DNA of 64,000 nt from Dendrophyllia cribrosa. Its lineage: Eukaryota; Cnidaria; Anthozoa; Scleractinia; Dendrophylliidae. The notes below the pieces were generated by a model, which saw only the letters and a program-made list of their open reading frames with translations, was not told where the DNA came from and ran no database searches. Position 1 is the first letter of the stretch, and every line of letters begins with the position of its first letter. A program made the translations under genes and the position numbers. The DNA lies in assembly GCA_024195265.1 (NCBI GenBank), contig JAJLRJ010000009.1, positions 8,772,791 to 8,836,790 of the forward strand, read 5' to 3'. Below are positions 1 through 11,791 of the stretch, one piece after another.

Positions 1-1074
1 TGCACATCCGAGGTGGTGTTTATCAGGCGGCTTGTTGAATTGAATGTGAAAGGAGTATTTTTAGCGTCAAGGCTCCTTGATAGCGTATTTATTTATTTAT
101 TCAAAATGTTTGAACTCAAGTATATACGTAATAATTATGCTTCTTAGTTCAGTGTCTTGCCAGCGATTGAACGTTTCTGGAAATTTTAATCACTTGGCGG
201 CTTGTAAGTGAGTTCAAAGTATCGTGTTTTAGTGTTTACATTTATGTCTGATTTTTTTTCATTGTATAAAAATTGATCTGATCGAACACGCAATGATTCA
301 GCGATGTATTTTGTTCCGAATAGTCTTACGCATTTGTACATGTAGATTTTTGATAGATGTTCCGTAGAATAGACGCCTTCCAGTGAACACTTGCGTCGCT
401 GCACTTTGAATTTTATAATTCGGAATACTGTATAAACATTTATATTACTCGCCAGTCAGTGCCGATCGAGTCAGTATATTTTTGTAGGCCTCGCTGACTT
501 CGACGGCTGTCCAGTCGAGCCGAGGCTTGAAGGAACTTCCAAACAGGATATGGATTGGGAAAATTATGCTTGATTAAACGCCCCACCGGCCAGAATGTTA
601 TTTTCTTTTGCAAAATATTATTAATCTTAACAATAAGCGGTTTCATTGAAAACAACCTCGCTTGACGTACCCTTTCCGATGTCGGCGAACAAATTTCGTG
701 TATTTCGCCGGCCTATTTTCCTCTGGAGCAAAATAAAGCTTTGTTACACCCTCTGTTATCGTAGAATTCTAATATCTCGTATGTTTGAGGCCGCTCGCCA
801 CATAGTATTGGTCCACCTCTTGCGACGTCTCTTGTGAGCTCTCTTGTTCTCTGTATTCCCACAGCAGTTTGTACAACTATTTACGTCACAGTGTAATATG
901 ACACTGGTTTTGGCCGCGCACAAATTGGAGCCACTTTTTAGCGCCAACAACCTAACTTTGAGACCATAAAATAAGCGTTTCGCATCGTCCCTAACACTTT
1001 AAACCTTTTATTCCAAGGTCTAAAAAGGTGAAACGATCGATACATCAAAAAATAAATTACATTTCATAGACACT
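1..1074. other. no gene recognised; AT-rich left edge
   Basis: Short open frames here show no family resemblance, splice-site pattern or repeat partner elsewhere in the window. If the VPS4-like gene on the minus strand continues leftward, this stretch would be intron or hold unrecognised 3' exons, but I could find no Walker A (GPPGTGKS-like) coding on either strand. Confidence 0.4.
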
Positions 1075-1078
1075 TTAA

Positions 1079-1279
1079 GTCTCTAGCACCTCTCAAAGAA
1101 ACGAGTCATGTTTCTTGTCCTTCCTTGTGTCTGAAGCGCCATTTAGCGCTCGAGGTGAAAAACGGACCTTGGTGGACAAGAACGAGCCGGCGGGAAAGTC
1201 TGTTATCACTTCGGATCAGAAAGGGGCAGCGTTGAGAGTTGTGGGCCATTTCCCATCACGTGCCGTGGTCGAAATGCCC
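1079..1279 (+). repeat. left terminal inverted repeat of the 4.7-kb element
   Basis: It begins GTCTCTAGCACCTCTCAAAG and pairs with 5627-5826. The short open frame running through it is only the repeat read in one frame, since the opposite arm has the same frame broken. Confidence 0.75.
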
Positions 1280-1284
1280 GATAA

Positions 1285-1600
1285 GACAATGGCATTCCGG
1301 GAGATGCCTCGCTACTCCATGACTGGCATCACAAAGTGTCCTCGGGGGTGGTACGCTACTCCATGAATGGCATCACAAAGTGTCCTGGGGGGGGGGGGGG
1401 CGGTACGCTACTCCATGACTGGCATCACAAAGTGTCCTGGAGGGGTGCACGCTACTCTATTACCGTCATCACAAAGTGTCCTGGGGGGTGGTACGCTACT
1501 CCATGACTGGCATCACAAAGTGTCCTAGGGGGTGCACGCTACTCCATGACTGGCATCACAAAGTGTCTTTGCCGAGAATACAGCGACATATCCGGGACCT
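1285..1600 (+). repeat. 43-bp tandem array, copy 1 (about six units)
   Basis: Units follow CTACTCCATGACTGGCATCA then CAAAGTGTCC and a variable run of G. The array is introduced by GACAATGGCATTCCGGG and ends at GCCGAGAATAC; both flanks recur around the second array. Unit length varies with the G run. Confidence 0.85.
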
Positions 1601-1639
1601 TCTTACGGTCCAGAGCGCTAAATTTGAAAAGCTTCCGTC

Positions 1640-1781
1640 TGACAAAAGAGCCAAATTACAAAGAAAATGGGGCAAAATGGCGAAACAAGGTGTGTTTTAC
1701 TCCATAACAAAAAACTAAGTACCTTGGCGATTATGTTCACCCTGGCTTTTTCAGAAGAGGTGTTAACCCTCGGACGTACAA

Positions 1782-1812
<31 letters not shown>

Positions 1813-3190
1813 AGGGAGGGGGGATTGTAGTCAAATCGTGCAAATGGCCTATTGTATTAACGATGATCGGTGATTCCCAAGTGGTAAATTATCCCAGAAT
1901 GCGGCAACTTTGAATAATTTACGAAACACGAGCGGTTTTCAAAGCATTTATAAAATGGAAGAGGTGAAGTACCAAACTTGACGACCCAAATTCGCCGAGT
2001 TTCGTCGAGACTATACACATGAAACTAGGTAAAGCCGTTTGTACATATACTGAATGTTATCGTACTTAAAAATACCAGAAAACAAATCGGTAGTTTTTTC
2101 ACGAGTCGAACAAACTTGAATTTCTTGAAATTCATAAATTACGCACTATAAACATCTTGTTCTTTCTTTGCTTATAGTTTTTGCTGGGAGGCTTCCGATC
2201 TTTTTCGGTTATTCAGCAAAGTTTTCGGTTGCATCAAGCTTTCAAGTAATAGGGTGCGATTGTAGCCTTATTTTAGCGTTCTTGTAACAGCTGAGGCAAA
2301 TCGCAAGCATAATATTTGGAAAGCTTAAATTCAGCATTCGACTGTGCAGTAATTTCTGTCCAGCCGATTTTGTGGAAAATTGCTCACAGAAAAGCTTCAA
2401 GTCTTGGAACTTATTAAGCTTAATTAGAAAAAAATCTGTCGTTTTATGAAAACATTCGCGTTTTGTTAAAAAAAAACGGGGTTTTCTAAAAACGCTTATA
2501 ACTTTTAATCGCTTATCTTATATGCACTAAAATTTAAAGTCTTGTATAATTTGAAGACTCCTTTATCGCCCTACCAAAACTCACAAAAATCGGTTAACGC
2601 TTACATGCCGAAAATTCGATTTATAAAAGGGAGCCTCAGCGCCATTAAATAGCCGCGGGCCACCTTGAGACCCTTTTTATTTCCCTGAAATTTGGGCAAC
2701 TACTATCGAATCGCGTTCTAAAATTCGTGTTTTTCGCTGATTTCAGTATGGAAAAAACACCGCATTGATATTCAGGATGGTCTTTCTCTTCAAGAAAGGA
2801 CTTGCTAACTAAGGTTCACCCTGGAAATGTTAGCCTCGTGTCTAAACAAAAGATTGGCGAAGTTTGGATTTAATACGATGCGAGGAAATAGTATCAAAGC
2901 GCTAGCTATTTTCTAGAAGGTGTTCCGTAAACTTAAAATAGCGCTCCAAAATGCCTTCCTACGAACTCCCACGAGACCGGCAAACGGATTCAAATTTGAA
3001 TAATTATCTAAACACAAACAATGTACCCTCAGTCGCAAGAGGCGGGCGCTTGCTTTTTAACTTATTTCACATTTTTCATTGTCCGGCAAATAGAAAGGCC
3101 TATATTATTTTTTTAAAACCTCAGTTAATATACTCTAGGTCTGAACTACGTTAACCGATCGAGAAAATAGCGCGTCTCGATCTGGACTGA
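1640..3190. other. interior of the 4.7-kb element, no gene seen
   Basis: It contains a poly-G run near 1785-1825 and otherwise unique AT-rich sequence. No protein family is recognisable in any frame. Confidence 0.4.
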
Positions 3191-3191
3191 A

Positions 3192-3758
3192 AAACGCTTT
3201 GTAAAGAGCACGAGAAACAAAGCGCAACGTACAAGAGAGTGACCGTGATTCACGCTCGCTATTTGGCAACGCTTTTAACTGAAAACCATGTTCTGCGGAA
3301 AATGTTTTTGCCATCGTACTCTGACCATTGCGAATCTAACGAGTCAAAATAAAAATCTTGCTGCACAAGAATTTGTTGACAAAACGCTCTGTAAAGAGCG
3401 AGGAGAACAGGACATCACGTCTTTTATAGACATTTGACGCACTTAAAATAACTTTACTAAACACTGTTAAAACGCGGTAGTTTGATAAAAAATTTCGGTC
3501 TTCGAGCCTCTTCAGTCGTCCGCCATATTAAAGTTCTGTAAAGAGCGCGAGTAAAAAATCGTAACGAACAAGCGAGTGACCCGCGCATCGCGCTCGCTAT
3601 TTGGCAACGCTTTTAACTGAAAACCATGTTCTGTGGAAAATGTTTTTGCCATCGCGCTCTAACAATTGCGAATCTAAAGATTCCAAAAAAAAATAAAATA
3701 AAATAAAATCTTACCGCACACGAATTTGTTGACAAAATGCTTTGAAAGAGCGCGGCCC
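3192..3758 (+). repeat. pair of about 200-bp direct repeats, period about 338 bp
   Basis: 3192-3398 and 3531-3758 share CGCTCGCTATTTGGCAACGC and the stretch around AAAACCATGTTCTG. The second copy carries a (AAAAT) expansion. They lie wholly inside the 4.7-kb element. Confidence 0.75.
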
Positions 3759-3976
3759 GCCTTTAATTACAGCACGACTGTTAACTTTATCACACCTTGG
3801 GATTTACATCACGCATCAAACTGTGTAATTGACAGCAGTTGAATCTGCCAAGAGACTAGAGACTAGAGTAATCCCAAGGCTTATTCTGTTGAGCAAATAC
3901 AACCGACTGGTTCTGTGTATGCAAATAATTATGCTGCGCATCAAGAAACTGGGCACTGTAAGTACATGTCGCGAAA

Positions 3977-4665
3977 GACAATGGCATTCCGGGCGATGCC
4001 TCGCTACTCCATGACTGGCATCACAAAGTGTCCTGGAGGGGTGCACGCTACTCCATGAATGGCAGAACAAAGTGTCCTCGGGGGTGGTACGCTACTCCAT
4101 GACTGGCATCACAAAGTGTCCTGGGGGGGGTGGCACGCTACTCCATGACTGGCATCACAAAGTGTCCTGGGGGAGGTGCACGCTACTCTATGACTGGCAT
4201 AACAAAGTGTCCTGGAGGGGTGCACGGTACTCCATGACCGTCATCGCAAAGTGTCCTGGGGGGGTGGTACGCTACTCCATGACTGGCATCACAAAGTGTC
4301 CTGGGGGGGTGCACGCTACTCCATGACTTGCATCACAAAGTGTCCTAGGAGGTTGCACGCTACTCCATGACTGGCATCACAAAGTGTCCTGGGGGGGTTG
4401 CACGCTACTCCATGACTGGCATCACAAAGTGTCCTGGGGGGTGGCATGCTATTCCATGACTGGCATCACAAAGTGTCCTGGGGGGTGCACGCTACTCCAT
4501 GACTTGCATCACAAAGTGTCCTAGGAGGTTGCACACTACTCCATGACTGGCATCACAAAGTGTCCTGGGGGGTGGCATGCTAGTCCATGACTGGCATCAC
4601 AAAGTGTCCTAGGGGGTGCACGCTACTCCATGACTGGCATCACAAAGTGTCATCGCCGAGAATAC
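3977..4665 (+). repeat. 43-bp tandem array, copy 2 (about fifteen units)
   Basis: Same unit, same orientation and same entry and exit flanks (GACAATGGCATTCCGGG and GCCGAGAATAC) as the array at 1285-1600, but longer. The two arrays therefore descend from one array copied together with its borders inside the element. Confidence 0.85.
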
Positions 4666-4667
4666 AA

Positions 4668-4718
4668 GGCCTAAAAAGTCACATAGGTCGGATATGCTCT
4701 CGGCTCTTTAATTATCTA
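4668..4718 (+). repeat. 50-bp repeat shared with 6211-6262
   Basis: AGGCCTAAAAAGTCAYATAGG followed by GGATATGCTCTCGGC occurs here inside the 4.7-kb element and again outside it at 6211-6262, in the same orientation. It is probably the edge of a dispersed family. Confidence 0.65.
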
Positions 4719-5240
4719 CATCTACATTTAATAAGTCGGTAAAAAATGAGACATCACACCAACTATAAAACAACATTAAAATAGAATTAAAAAAAATAAA
4801 AAAAATGAAATATCACAATATTACATAGTCAAAAAGCTTGGCTTTAAAGGATTCTAATGTGTTACTTTCAACTAAATCACCAGGCAGGGCATTCCAGGTT
4901 CTAAAAAATATATCAAGGATTGTTCCACTTTGTATACCAATACTTTTTTATTTTTTCTTGCTCAGATTTGTCCATTTTTGGCATATGAACTAGAAATTAG
5001 TTGCAAAACATTGTTCAGAATTTTTTTGTGTTGTTTTTTCCGTCGTTTTCGAGAAATACCATATGCAAAAAAAAAATAAACACATCAAAGGCTCCTATTG
5101 TAACGCAATATTGCGGTAAGCTTCTGTTTTCACACTGACACGGTGCAATATTTTTTTAAAATCAAACGTAAGGAATTTTGACGAACGCAAAACAAAGTAA
5201 ATCACTTTCATAATGTCCAGTTCGAAAAAAAAAAAGATGC

Positions 5241-5318
5241 TGAGCATGAATCGAACCCGGAGCGGTCCGAGCCCAAACCCCTGACCAAACCACCAGACCA
5301 CCGAGGAACACATGCTCA
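5241..5318 (-). repeat. tRNA-like, probably a tRNA-derived SINE head
   Basis: On the minus strand a box-A-like TGGTCTGGTGG is followed about 35 nt later by a box-B-like GGTTCGATTC, and the ends pair (TGAGCAT with ATGCTCA). The T stem does not pair properly and no clean anticodon arm forms, so a functional tRNA is unlikely. I read it as a tRNA-related SINE or a decayed tRNA. Confidence 0.4.
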
Positions 5319-5626
5319 GTTCAGACTAAGTTTTATTATTTAAAGGTTGATACGCATCAAAACGCGTATCTCGTTTTCAAAATCCTTTTAGATCAAATTT
5401 AACGTTGCATTAAAGACTCCAAATGCGAAACATCTTCCCGCCGGCCAGCAAGAACTCACTTTGAGCTGCCCAAAGCTGTATTATATTTCAAGTGCCCAAC
5501 CACGCACAGCGGACCCATCTACCACGGTCGCAAAGCATGTCGGGAAATCCTACAACAAAACCGAAATGGAGTTCCCTCCCGAAAATTATTGCAAAATACT
5601 ACAAGTCTCAAAGCACTTCGGATATC

Positions 5627-5826
5627 GGCATTTCGACCACGGCACGGGATGGGAAATGGCCCACAACTCTCAACGCTGCCCCTTTTCTGATCCGAAGTGA
5701 TTCCAGACTTTCCCACTGGCTCGTCTTCCCCACCAAGGTCTGTTTTTCACCTCAAGCGCTAAATGGTGCTTCAGACACAAGGAAGGACAAGAAACACGAC
5801 TCGTTTCTTTGAGAAGTGCTAGAGAC
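5627..5826 (-). repeat. right terminal inverted repeat of the 4.7-kb element
   Basis: Reverse complement of 1079-1279. The outer end reads GTGCTAGAGAC before TTAA. Confidence 0.75.
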
Positions 5827-5830
5827 TTAA

Positions 5831-6286
5831 GGATTTCTGGACTTAATGACGTCTTTCAATCACCGGACGGGCCACATACACGTTGGCTTACACACACGCT
5901 ACAGAGGTGATGTGTTGCCGTAGTGAGCTCACGATAGATAAGCGAGCCAGGCGCCATAAATAACGGTATTTTCGTTCAGGTTGTTGGCACTGGTCAGAAG
6001 TATTGCAGTCGCGTATTCTCACGGCCAAACTGCTTTGAAATGGCTTCGAAATTGCGCTCTGAATGTACAGTCAAAGCACTGGAGGGCCAGAACTCTGCTT
6101 TTTTCAGGTGAAATTGGTCAAATTCCTTAGGGTTAGTGCAAATTCGACAAGGGCTTGTGATATTATTCGTTGTACGATAAAATGAGGCTATTCTAAGCAA
6201 GAAAAAATAAAAAAAGGCCTAAAAAGTCATATAGGCTGGATATGCTCTCGGCCCTTCAATTATAATGAAAGATACAAAAATCTTGC
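5831..6286. other. probable intron of the VPS4-like gene; one short repeat
   Basis: The sequence following the last recognised AAA exon (in minus-strand order) holds only the 6211-6262 repeat. No further AAA-domain coding is visible. Confidence 0.4.
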
Positions 6287-9200
6287 CTGTAAACAGATGT
6301 GGAAACTGTAGTGGCATGATGATGGCTTCCTTTAATGCCTGCTTTGCATTTGCGAGACCCACAGCATCACAAAACTTCACACTACCTTTCTGTACAATGG
6401 TGTCTTGAATGGCAATCTTCCGCCTAAAGATGTCCATTTGAAGAATTGAAGGGCTTGGTGCGTAAAGGGTCTATGTCAAATTTTTGATGTGCATTTTGTT
6501 TTTGCATGTGGCCTCTAATTTCAAGTTTTTTTCTCTGAGTTTTAAATAAAAGCAAAAATCCAAGCAAAACAGAAAACTGAACCAAAAAAATTGACATATA
6601 CAGTAGGCCCTTTATACACCTAAAGCCACTCAATTAGAAGAATCAAAGCTATCTGCTTTTATTGCAAATTAAGTGAATCAGAATATAATTTATGGTATAG
6701 CAACTTATTTATTCCTTTAACAAAAATTCACCTCTTACTCTGATCATCTTCACTTTTTATTGCATCTTTTGCTATGAAGTAATAAACAATCCATATTACA
6801 AAATTTATTAATAATGCATATTAAAAAATACAAAAGAAATAATAATTTATTTGTTCCACATAAGAACGATAGCAAACTTCATTGTTCTGCGACATTAGCT
6901 CTTTCCCACATAGAATATCTTTGATTTCAAGAATAGAGGAGGAGCTGATGGTTAATAATTATATTTCATTATAAAAATAAAGAAAATCCATTTGCGTGAA
7001 ATAAATTTTAGGAAATGTTCCTGCTTAACCAATCAGAATAGCAGAAGACAATAGCTAATAATTTTGCTTCTTTGATGAAGTTCCCCAAATACAATTTCTT
7101 TTAAAAATGGTATGTTGTGCGATTGGGTCTCAAATTACTTGAAACCTTAAAAAAGTTAGACAAAATGCACCTTGAACCTTAACTTTTTAGTGGTTTTTGA
7201 GTCTAGGCCAATGAGATCACTAGTTGTAACAATGAAAAATCTTGATATTCCATCGTGTTTGACATTCCATTGCCGTTCAGCGCTATCCTTCTTATGCGGA
7301 TCATTACTTAATAATGTTAAGTAACGTAAAGTTTAATTTTAACATCATCGCATATAATGATCGAATTACAATGTTGTTACAAAAAGAAAAGTTAAAAAAA
7401 GTTAATGGTTTGTAAAGCTACAGTGTAGCATTGATACAGAATACTAATAGGAATGCTATAAATAAGCTTCATCGCTATTGTTATTAATAAGCTTCAATGA
7501 TTTATTTTGTAAGGGCTCATCTGTGCAGGCTATCACCATTATACATTCGTAAAAATCCATTCAGTTTTGCAGCTCATATTTTACATGTATTTATTACTTA
7601 TCAGCCATAATCTATTCTATGTGACTCCATTATTTTATAACACGATTTTTCAAAATAACTTTGCAACAAAGTTTTAACTTTTAGTACAAAATCAGTCACA
7701 AACATAGCTCAAATGGAGAAAATCATTTAAGTTAAATGAACTGGATAAAATATTAGAAAATCATGTGGATCATCAAAATCATTTGTTTTGTTGGTGTTTC
7801 AGGTATATATGACTGAGAAAATATAATTTATTTTCATCTCCTCCTTAATATTAATAGCAACTGTAAAGTACAGTGGAACCCCGTTAATATGGTCACCAAC
7901 GGGCCATGAAAATTTGGCCGTAGTACCGGGGTGGCCGCATTAACGGGGTTTCATTATAAGAAAATGTATGGGTGCGTGTTTCGCCGGGACAAAAAAAAGT
8001 GACCGTAATAACGAGGTGACCGTAAGGCGGGGTTCCACTGTATTTCAGTATAATTTAATGACTTTGCAAAATACTACATATGTATAGGAGAAAGACTAGA
8101 GGTCCATGAACCTGAAAGTCAACTTTTTTGTTATTAACTGGAACTAATGAATACATGTAGCCTACCTGGCTCAGTGATCTTTTCTCCATTAAGCTGCCTT
8201 TTCTTGTTACAAAGTGTCTCAAGGTAACTTTCCAGTGAGACAGATAACTCATTCAAAGCCCTCTAGAAAATAGCAGCAGCCATAAATATTGATTAATTAA
8301 TTAATTAATTAATTAATGTTGATTAATTGAAGAGAATAATTATTATTTATTGATAGTTTTCTACCCAAGAAATTAAAGGTTCTGGAAGTTCTTCTATCCC
8401 TCCAGGAGAGACTCCAACTTACACTGTATTAAAAAAGTGATGGGAATACTTCTTGTTATTATTTGACTGTGATGTCATTTTACCTTATAAGGAAAAGAGA
8501 AGACGCAAAATATCCGAGCATATTGCACAGTAGATTGCTGTATTACAATTTTAGTGTCCTGATTTTAAAAGACACAGTTACTAAAAATAAAGGCAGTTCA
8601 ATAGTCAAATAATAAATCTCTTATTCGATGGTTTAACATAATCTGTTTTAAAATACATGAACATGCAGTCATTTTACTCATTGCTCGCATTTTTTCTTGC
8701 CTCACCTATTATCAGTCTGTTAAACCATCCAATAAGATATATTTATTAGCCTCGACCATTAAGGAAACTCTGGGCAGTGGCGGATCCAGGGGGAGGGTCG
8801 GGGGGGGTCCGGATCCCCCCTTTCAGACCTGTGTCTCCCTTGTGGTTCATAAAAATAATAGAATAAAATTGTTTTATAGTTTACATAGTTGTTTCACTTC
8901 CACCAATTGACTGATTGTCAATTCTTTGACTAAACAAACGCTTTTCGAGTTTCAGGAATGCAGGAAATGGCATTTCAGAGGGTAAAATCGGAAAATGTTT
9001 CCAGGAAGGCATGCACCTGGATCCCCCGTTTCAGAAATTCCTGGATACCCCCCCCCCCCCCCCCCCCCCCCCGGCGTAAAAATTATTTTGAGCCACACCC
9101 ATCAGACGAGATTCTGGTACCTTTTAGGGTGTTTTTCGAAAATTTCCGACGAGCACCCCCGTCATTTTTAAATGGGAGTCCCCCCCCCTGGGATCCGCCT

Positions 9201-11791
9201 CTGCTGGGGTCTGGGGCAAAGGGAAAAACTAAAAAAAAGGTCTCATTGCACCCCTTCCCTAGTCAGTCACATTTTATCTCCTTTACCAGTCACTCCCAAA
9301 TCCTCTTCTCAATTCCGCATGATTCTTCATGCCAAAGCGTTGCATGCGGAGGAGGTTAACTTGTCATAACTTTTAGGGGTTAACAATAGGGTTTTGAAAA
9401 AATATCTTTAAAAATCACTCAGAGTATGAAACTAATGTTATTCCAACACATATACAGTCATGTGTATGTACTCACCAACTTAAGTGAATCTTCTTCTATT
9501 GGCAGAAGTATCTGAATACAGTGGGATGTGTTTTTACAGTTTCTGATTAAGATGGTCAGATCAACGTTATCTGTTTTCTCACTTTCTGAAACAGCTTCTT
9601 CAAGCCTATAGATAATAAAACTTTCCATTTAATAATTTGTCATAATTTCCTTATTCCTACATTGTACATTCCTCTAGCTAGTAAGAGCAATGTGTACTTG
9701 CTGACATGGAATTTAGACATCTCTAGTCAAATGCTGTAAAAGCAGCAGATTCTGTCTCAAAATTAGATGTTTTATTGCATTTTCTTCCAAAATTAAAAAT
9801 TATCCCAAAAAAGGCACATAGCCTGCCCTTTTTGCACTCAGTCCTTCACCTGTCCAGACTGAATCATTGTGTCATATAGAGCATAATAAAAACAGAAGCT
9901 GTTTCTTTAGAGTTATTTCAAGTACCTACATGTATGAATAAACAAAAAATTTATATAATACCTACCAACTAACAGCATCTTTGATACAGAAGAGGTTCAT
10001 GAATTCATGCAAAACAATCCAGATATCAGATGTCAACATTTTTCATGAAAAAAAAATCAAACAATACTTTAAACAGTCTTAAAAAATAAACATTAGTACA
10101 CTAAATACATAACAATCAATAAATAAACAATCCTTTATACTGTATTTCCATGCTTATAACATAATTACTAATACTACTCCCAAACAGTGTGTTAGGGGTT
10201 GAGGTGAAATTTTGTTGCAATTATTTTATAAACTGACAGTGGAGACTGCACAGGAAAATTCAAACAAGAAGGTGCAATACAAGATCAAATTTTTTGGAAA
10301 TTGGCACTTTGATTTCATTCAAATAAGTGGTATTCTTAATCTGCAGACATATAATAATTTGTATCCCACTACCACCTGCTATTTTCCATTTTAGCTGACA
10401 TCTGTTTGATGAATTAAGCCATCTGTTTTCACTGATAATCACTATTGATATTAATGGGCAAAGTTTATTTTGATTGCAGTTCTCCCCCCCCCCCCCCTAC
10501 CATTTGGCCAGGATAAAAATTCCAGCCAAATTAGCTCAAACCAGGCTGAAATGTTTTTTATTTTTTCATGTAATAATTTGCAAGTTTAATTTCAGCCAGG
10601 GCTGAAATTGCCCAAATAATTGGCCCTTTAGAATAAAAATAAAATTTCCAAGAGAGATAGTTTAGAAGACTGATGGGATATACTGACCTCCACGAGTACT
10701 ACCAAACAAGTGGATAGCTTTTGTTGCATGCTCTGATTGGCTACTCAAACTTGGAATAGCATTTTGCTATTCACCTCCAGGCATTGTTTGGATTTCACAG
10801 GCAACTATCTTTTTATTATATGTATTTGTTAAAAATATCATTTATTTTAAAAACTTTTTTGGCTGGCTATCCACTGGTTTGGAATAATTAAGAATTATTC
10901 ACCTCAGTGTCAGTGAATAAGTGGTAGATATTATATTTCCCTTGCCGCTTCATGGCTCAGCAAATATCCAACACTACATTCACCCCCGGGGAGGGGGGGG
11001 GGGGGGGGGTACTCAACAAATTTTTGTACGGGGATGCTCCACCGAGGTCGAAACCCTTACCTTTTCATATACCGTTTTTGACAGAAAAGGTACCCCTTTC
11101 ATATACCTTTCATTGAAAATGGTACCCCTTTCATATATTTTTCACTGAAATAGGTACCCCTTTCATATAGCCTTCATGTGCATCTGTTTGTTATATTTTT
11201 AAAGGCGCTTTTTCCAATACTTAAATGGCAGTTTTCCCTACCTTTTTATACTTCAACTTGTGTTTTCCCTACGGCTTTCCTATACATGTACTTCGTGAAA
11301 TCCCTACCCTTTCATATACTTCAACTTGTGAAATCCCTACCCTTTCAAATACCTCCGGCCTCAAAAAGGTACCCCTTTCGGGCGGAGCATCTACGTATAG
11401 CCCTTTATAGGAGGTTCTCCCCCCCCCCCCCCCACCCCCCCCCACCCCCGGGCATTCACTTCCACTTTGGTGAATAATTTTTTATTATCATCATTCATTA
11501 AAAGTGCAAAAGTGCATTGCTGGCCGTCTAAAAAGTCATTGCTTCTCAAGTAACGTGCTCATAAATAACTGAAGACCTTTTAATACATTGATATGCCAGC
11601 TCTCTGTTTAACAATTCAGAATTGGTAAGGAACTTATTACTCTCCAAGTTAACAAAAAAGATAAGATGGCTTGCTATGCATATTCAGGCCTGTGGTAAAA
11701 AGAAACTCTAGCGTCAAGCTTGCAAATTTACGAAGACAAACGCCTTTTTAAAACAGTTCTTACCTGCATAAAGGTCTAATCTGTTCATCAT
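6287..11791 (-). CDS. VPS4-like AAA ATPase, 5' part only (MIT linker and start of AAA domain)
   Basis: Reassembled from minus-strand exons with agreeing phases: 11791-11764 (start ATGATG), a possible 13-nt exon 9978-9966, 9605-9476, 8262-8166, 6771-6732 and 6423-6287. The last exon encodes the entry to an AAA domain. [15 protein letters not shown] and FPHLFTG match the VPS4 pattern DVAGLEGAKEALKEAVILP...FPHLFTG. The upstream exons give a helical N-terminus (RLDLYADAVSWLEEAV) that fits an MIT domain and a charged linker, as in VPS4, which disassembles ESCRT-III on endosomes. All introns are GT-AG except the last, which would use a GC donor (ACAG then GCAAGA). Walker A/B and later exons are not in the window. 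Alternative first exon: an ATG at 10039 running straight to 9966. The divergence suggests a paralogue rather than canonical VPS4. Confidence 0.65.
6853..7302 (-). mobile_element. 450-bp MITE, copy 1
   Basis: Nearly identical, in reverse orientation, to 27755-28203. The termini form an imperfect inverted repeat (CCACATAAGAACGATAGC and CCGCATAAGAAGGATAGC). It has no coding capacity and sits in an intron of the VPS4-like gene. Confidence 0.8.
7303..7868. other. intronic AT-rich DNA; one dispersed repeat
   Basis: 7430-7478 (TTGATACAGAATACTAATAG onward) recurs in the same orientation at 27065-27112. Nothing else is recognised. Confidence 0.4.
7871..8040. mobile_element. 170-bp pogo/Tigger-like MITE
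   Basis: It begins CAGTGGAACCCCG and ends CGGGGTTCCACTG, a perfect 13-bp terminal inverted repeat, and is flanked on both sides by the dinucleotide TA (7869-7870, 8041-8042). TA duplication is typical of the Tc1/mariner/pogo group. There is no coding. Confidence 0.8.
8290..8330. repeat. (TTAA)n microsatellite
   Basis: A run of TTAATTAA repeats between two GATTAATTG words. Confidence 0.85.
8775..9203. mobile_element. hAT-like MITE with G/C-run arms
   Basis: Ends CAGTGGCGGATCCAGGGGG and, as reverse complement on the right, CAGAGGCGGATCCCAGGGGG. The same family forms the outer shell at 57054-59271. A second C-run segment at 9048-9190 makes the interior composite. Long open frames here are only low-complexity Pro/Gly runs. 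Confidence 0.65.
10690..10935. repeat. dispersed repeat shared with 46870-47150
   Basis: Words such as GTGGATAGC, CTCTGATTGGCT, GCTATTCACCTCCA and CACCTCAGTGTC occur in the same order at both places, about 245-280 bp apart end to end. It probably belongs to a MITE family; the ends are not resolved. Confidence 0.55.
10984..11452. mobile_element. 469-bp MITE with G-run/C-run arms
   Basis: It opens CCCCGGGGAGG plus a long G run and closes with C runs and CCCCCGGG, and is flanked by CATTCAC on both sides (10977-10983 and 11453-11459). The interior repeats AAGGTACCCCTTTCATATA several times. The family also includes 57641-58113 (473 bp) and a decayed copy near 45187-45560. Confidence 0.75.

Larger units (their letters stand above)
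1075..5830. mobile_element. 4.7-kb element with 200-bp terminal inverted repeats and internal tandem arrays
   Basis: The first 200 bases (1079-1279) recur as the reverse complement at 5627-5826 with only scattered mismatches; both arms contain the landmark CTTGTCCTTCCTTGTGTCTG. Both ends are bounded by TTAA (1075-1078 and 5827-5830). This would fit a piggyBac-style TTAA target duplication, but TTAA could also be part of the inverted repeat. Between the arms lie two copies of a 43-bp tandem array, a pair of 200-bp direct repeats and unique DNA. No transposase reading frame is visible, so this looks non-autonomous. Superfamily assignment is open; the element lies between the last recognised VPS4-like exon and the window edge. 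Confidence 0.7.

Noticed and set aside
1115..1366. open frame across the left end of the 4.7-kb element
   Set aside because: It is the terminal repeat plus tandem units read in one frame; the inverted arm breaks it.
4072..4326. repetitive protein with YSMTGITKCPGG-like units
   Set aside because: Translation of the 43-bp array; unit length varies with the G runs, so the frame is not kept.
5241..5318. functional tRNA gene
   Set aside because: T and anticodon stems do not pair properly; better read as a SINE head.
8958..9359. proline-rich 133-aa frame
   Set aside because: Poly-C arms of a MITE; no conserved domain.
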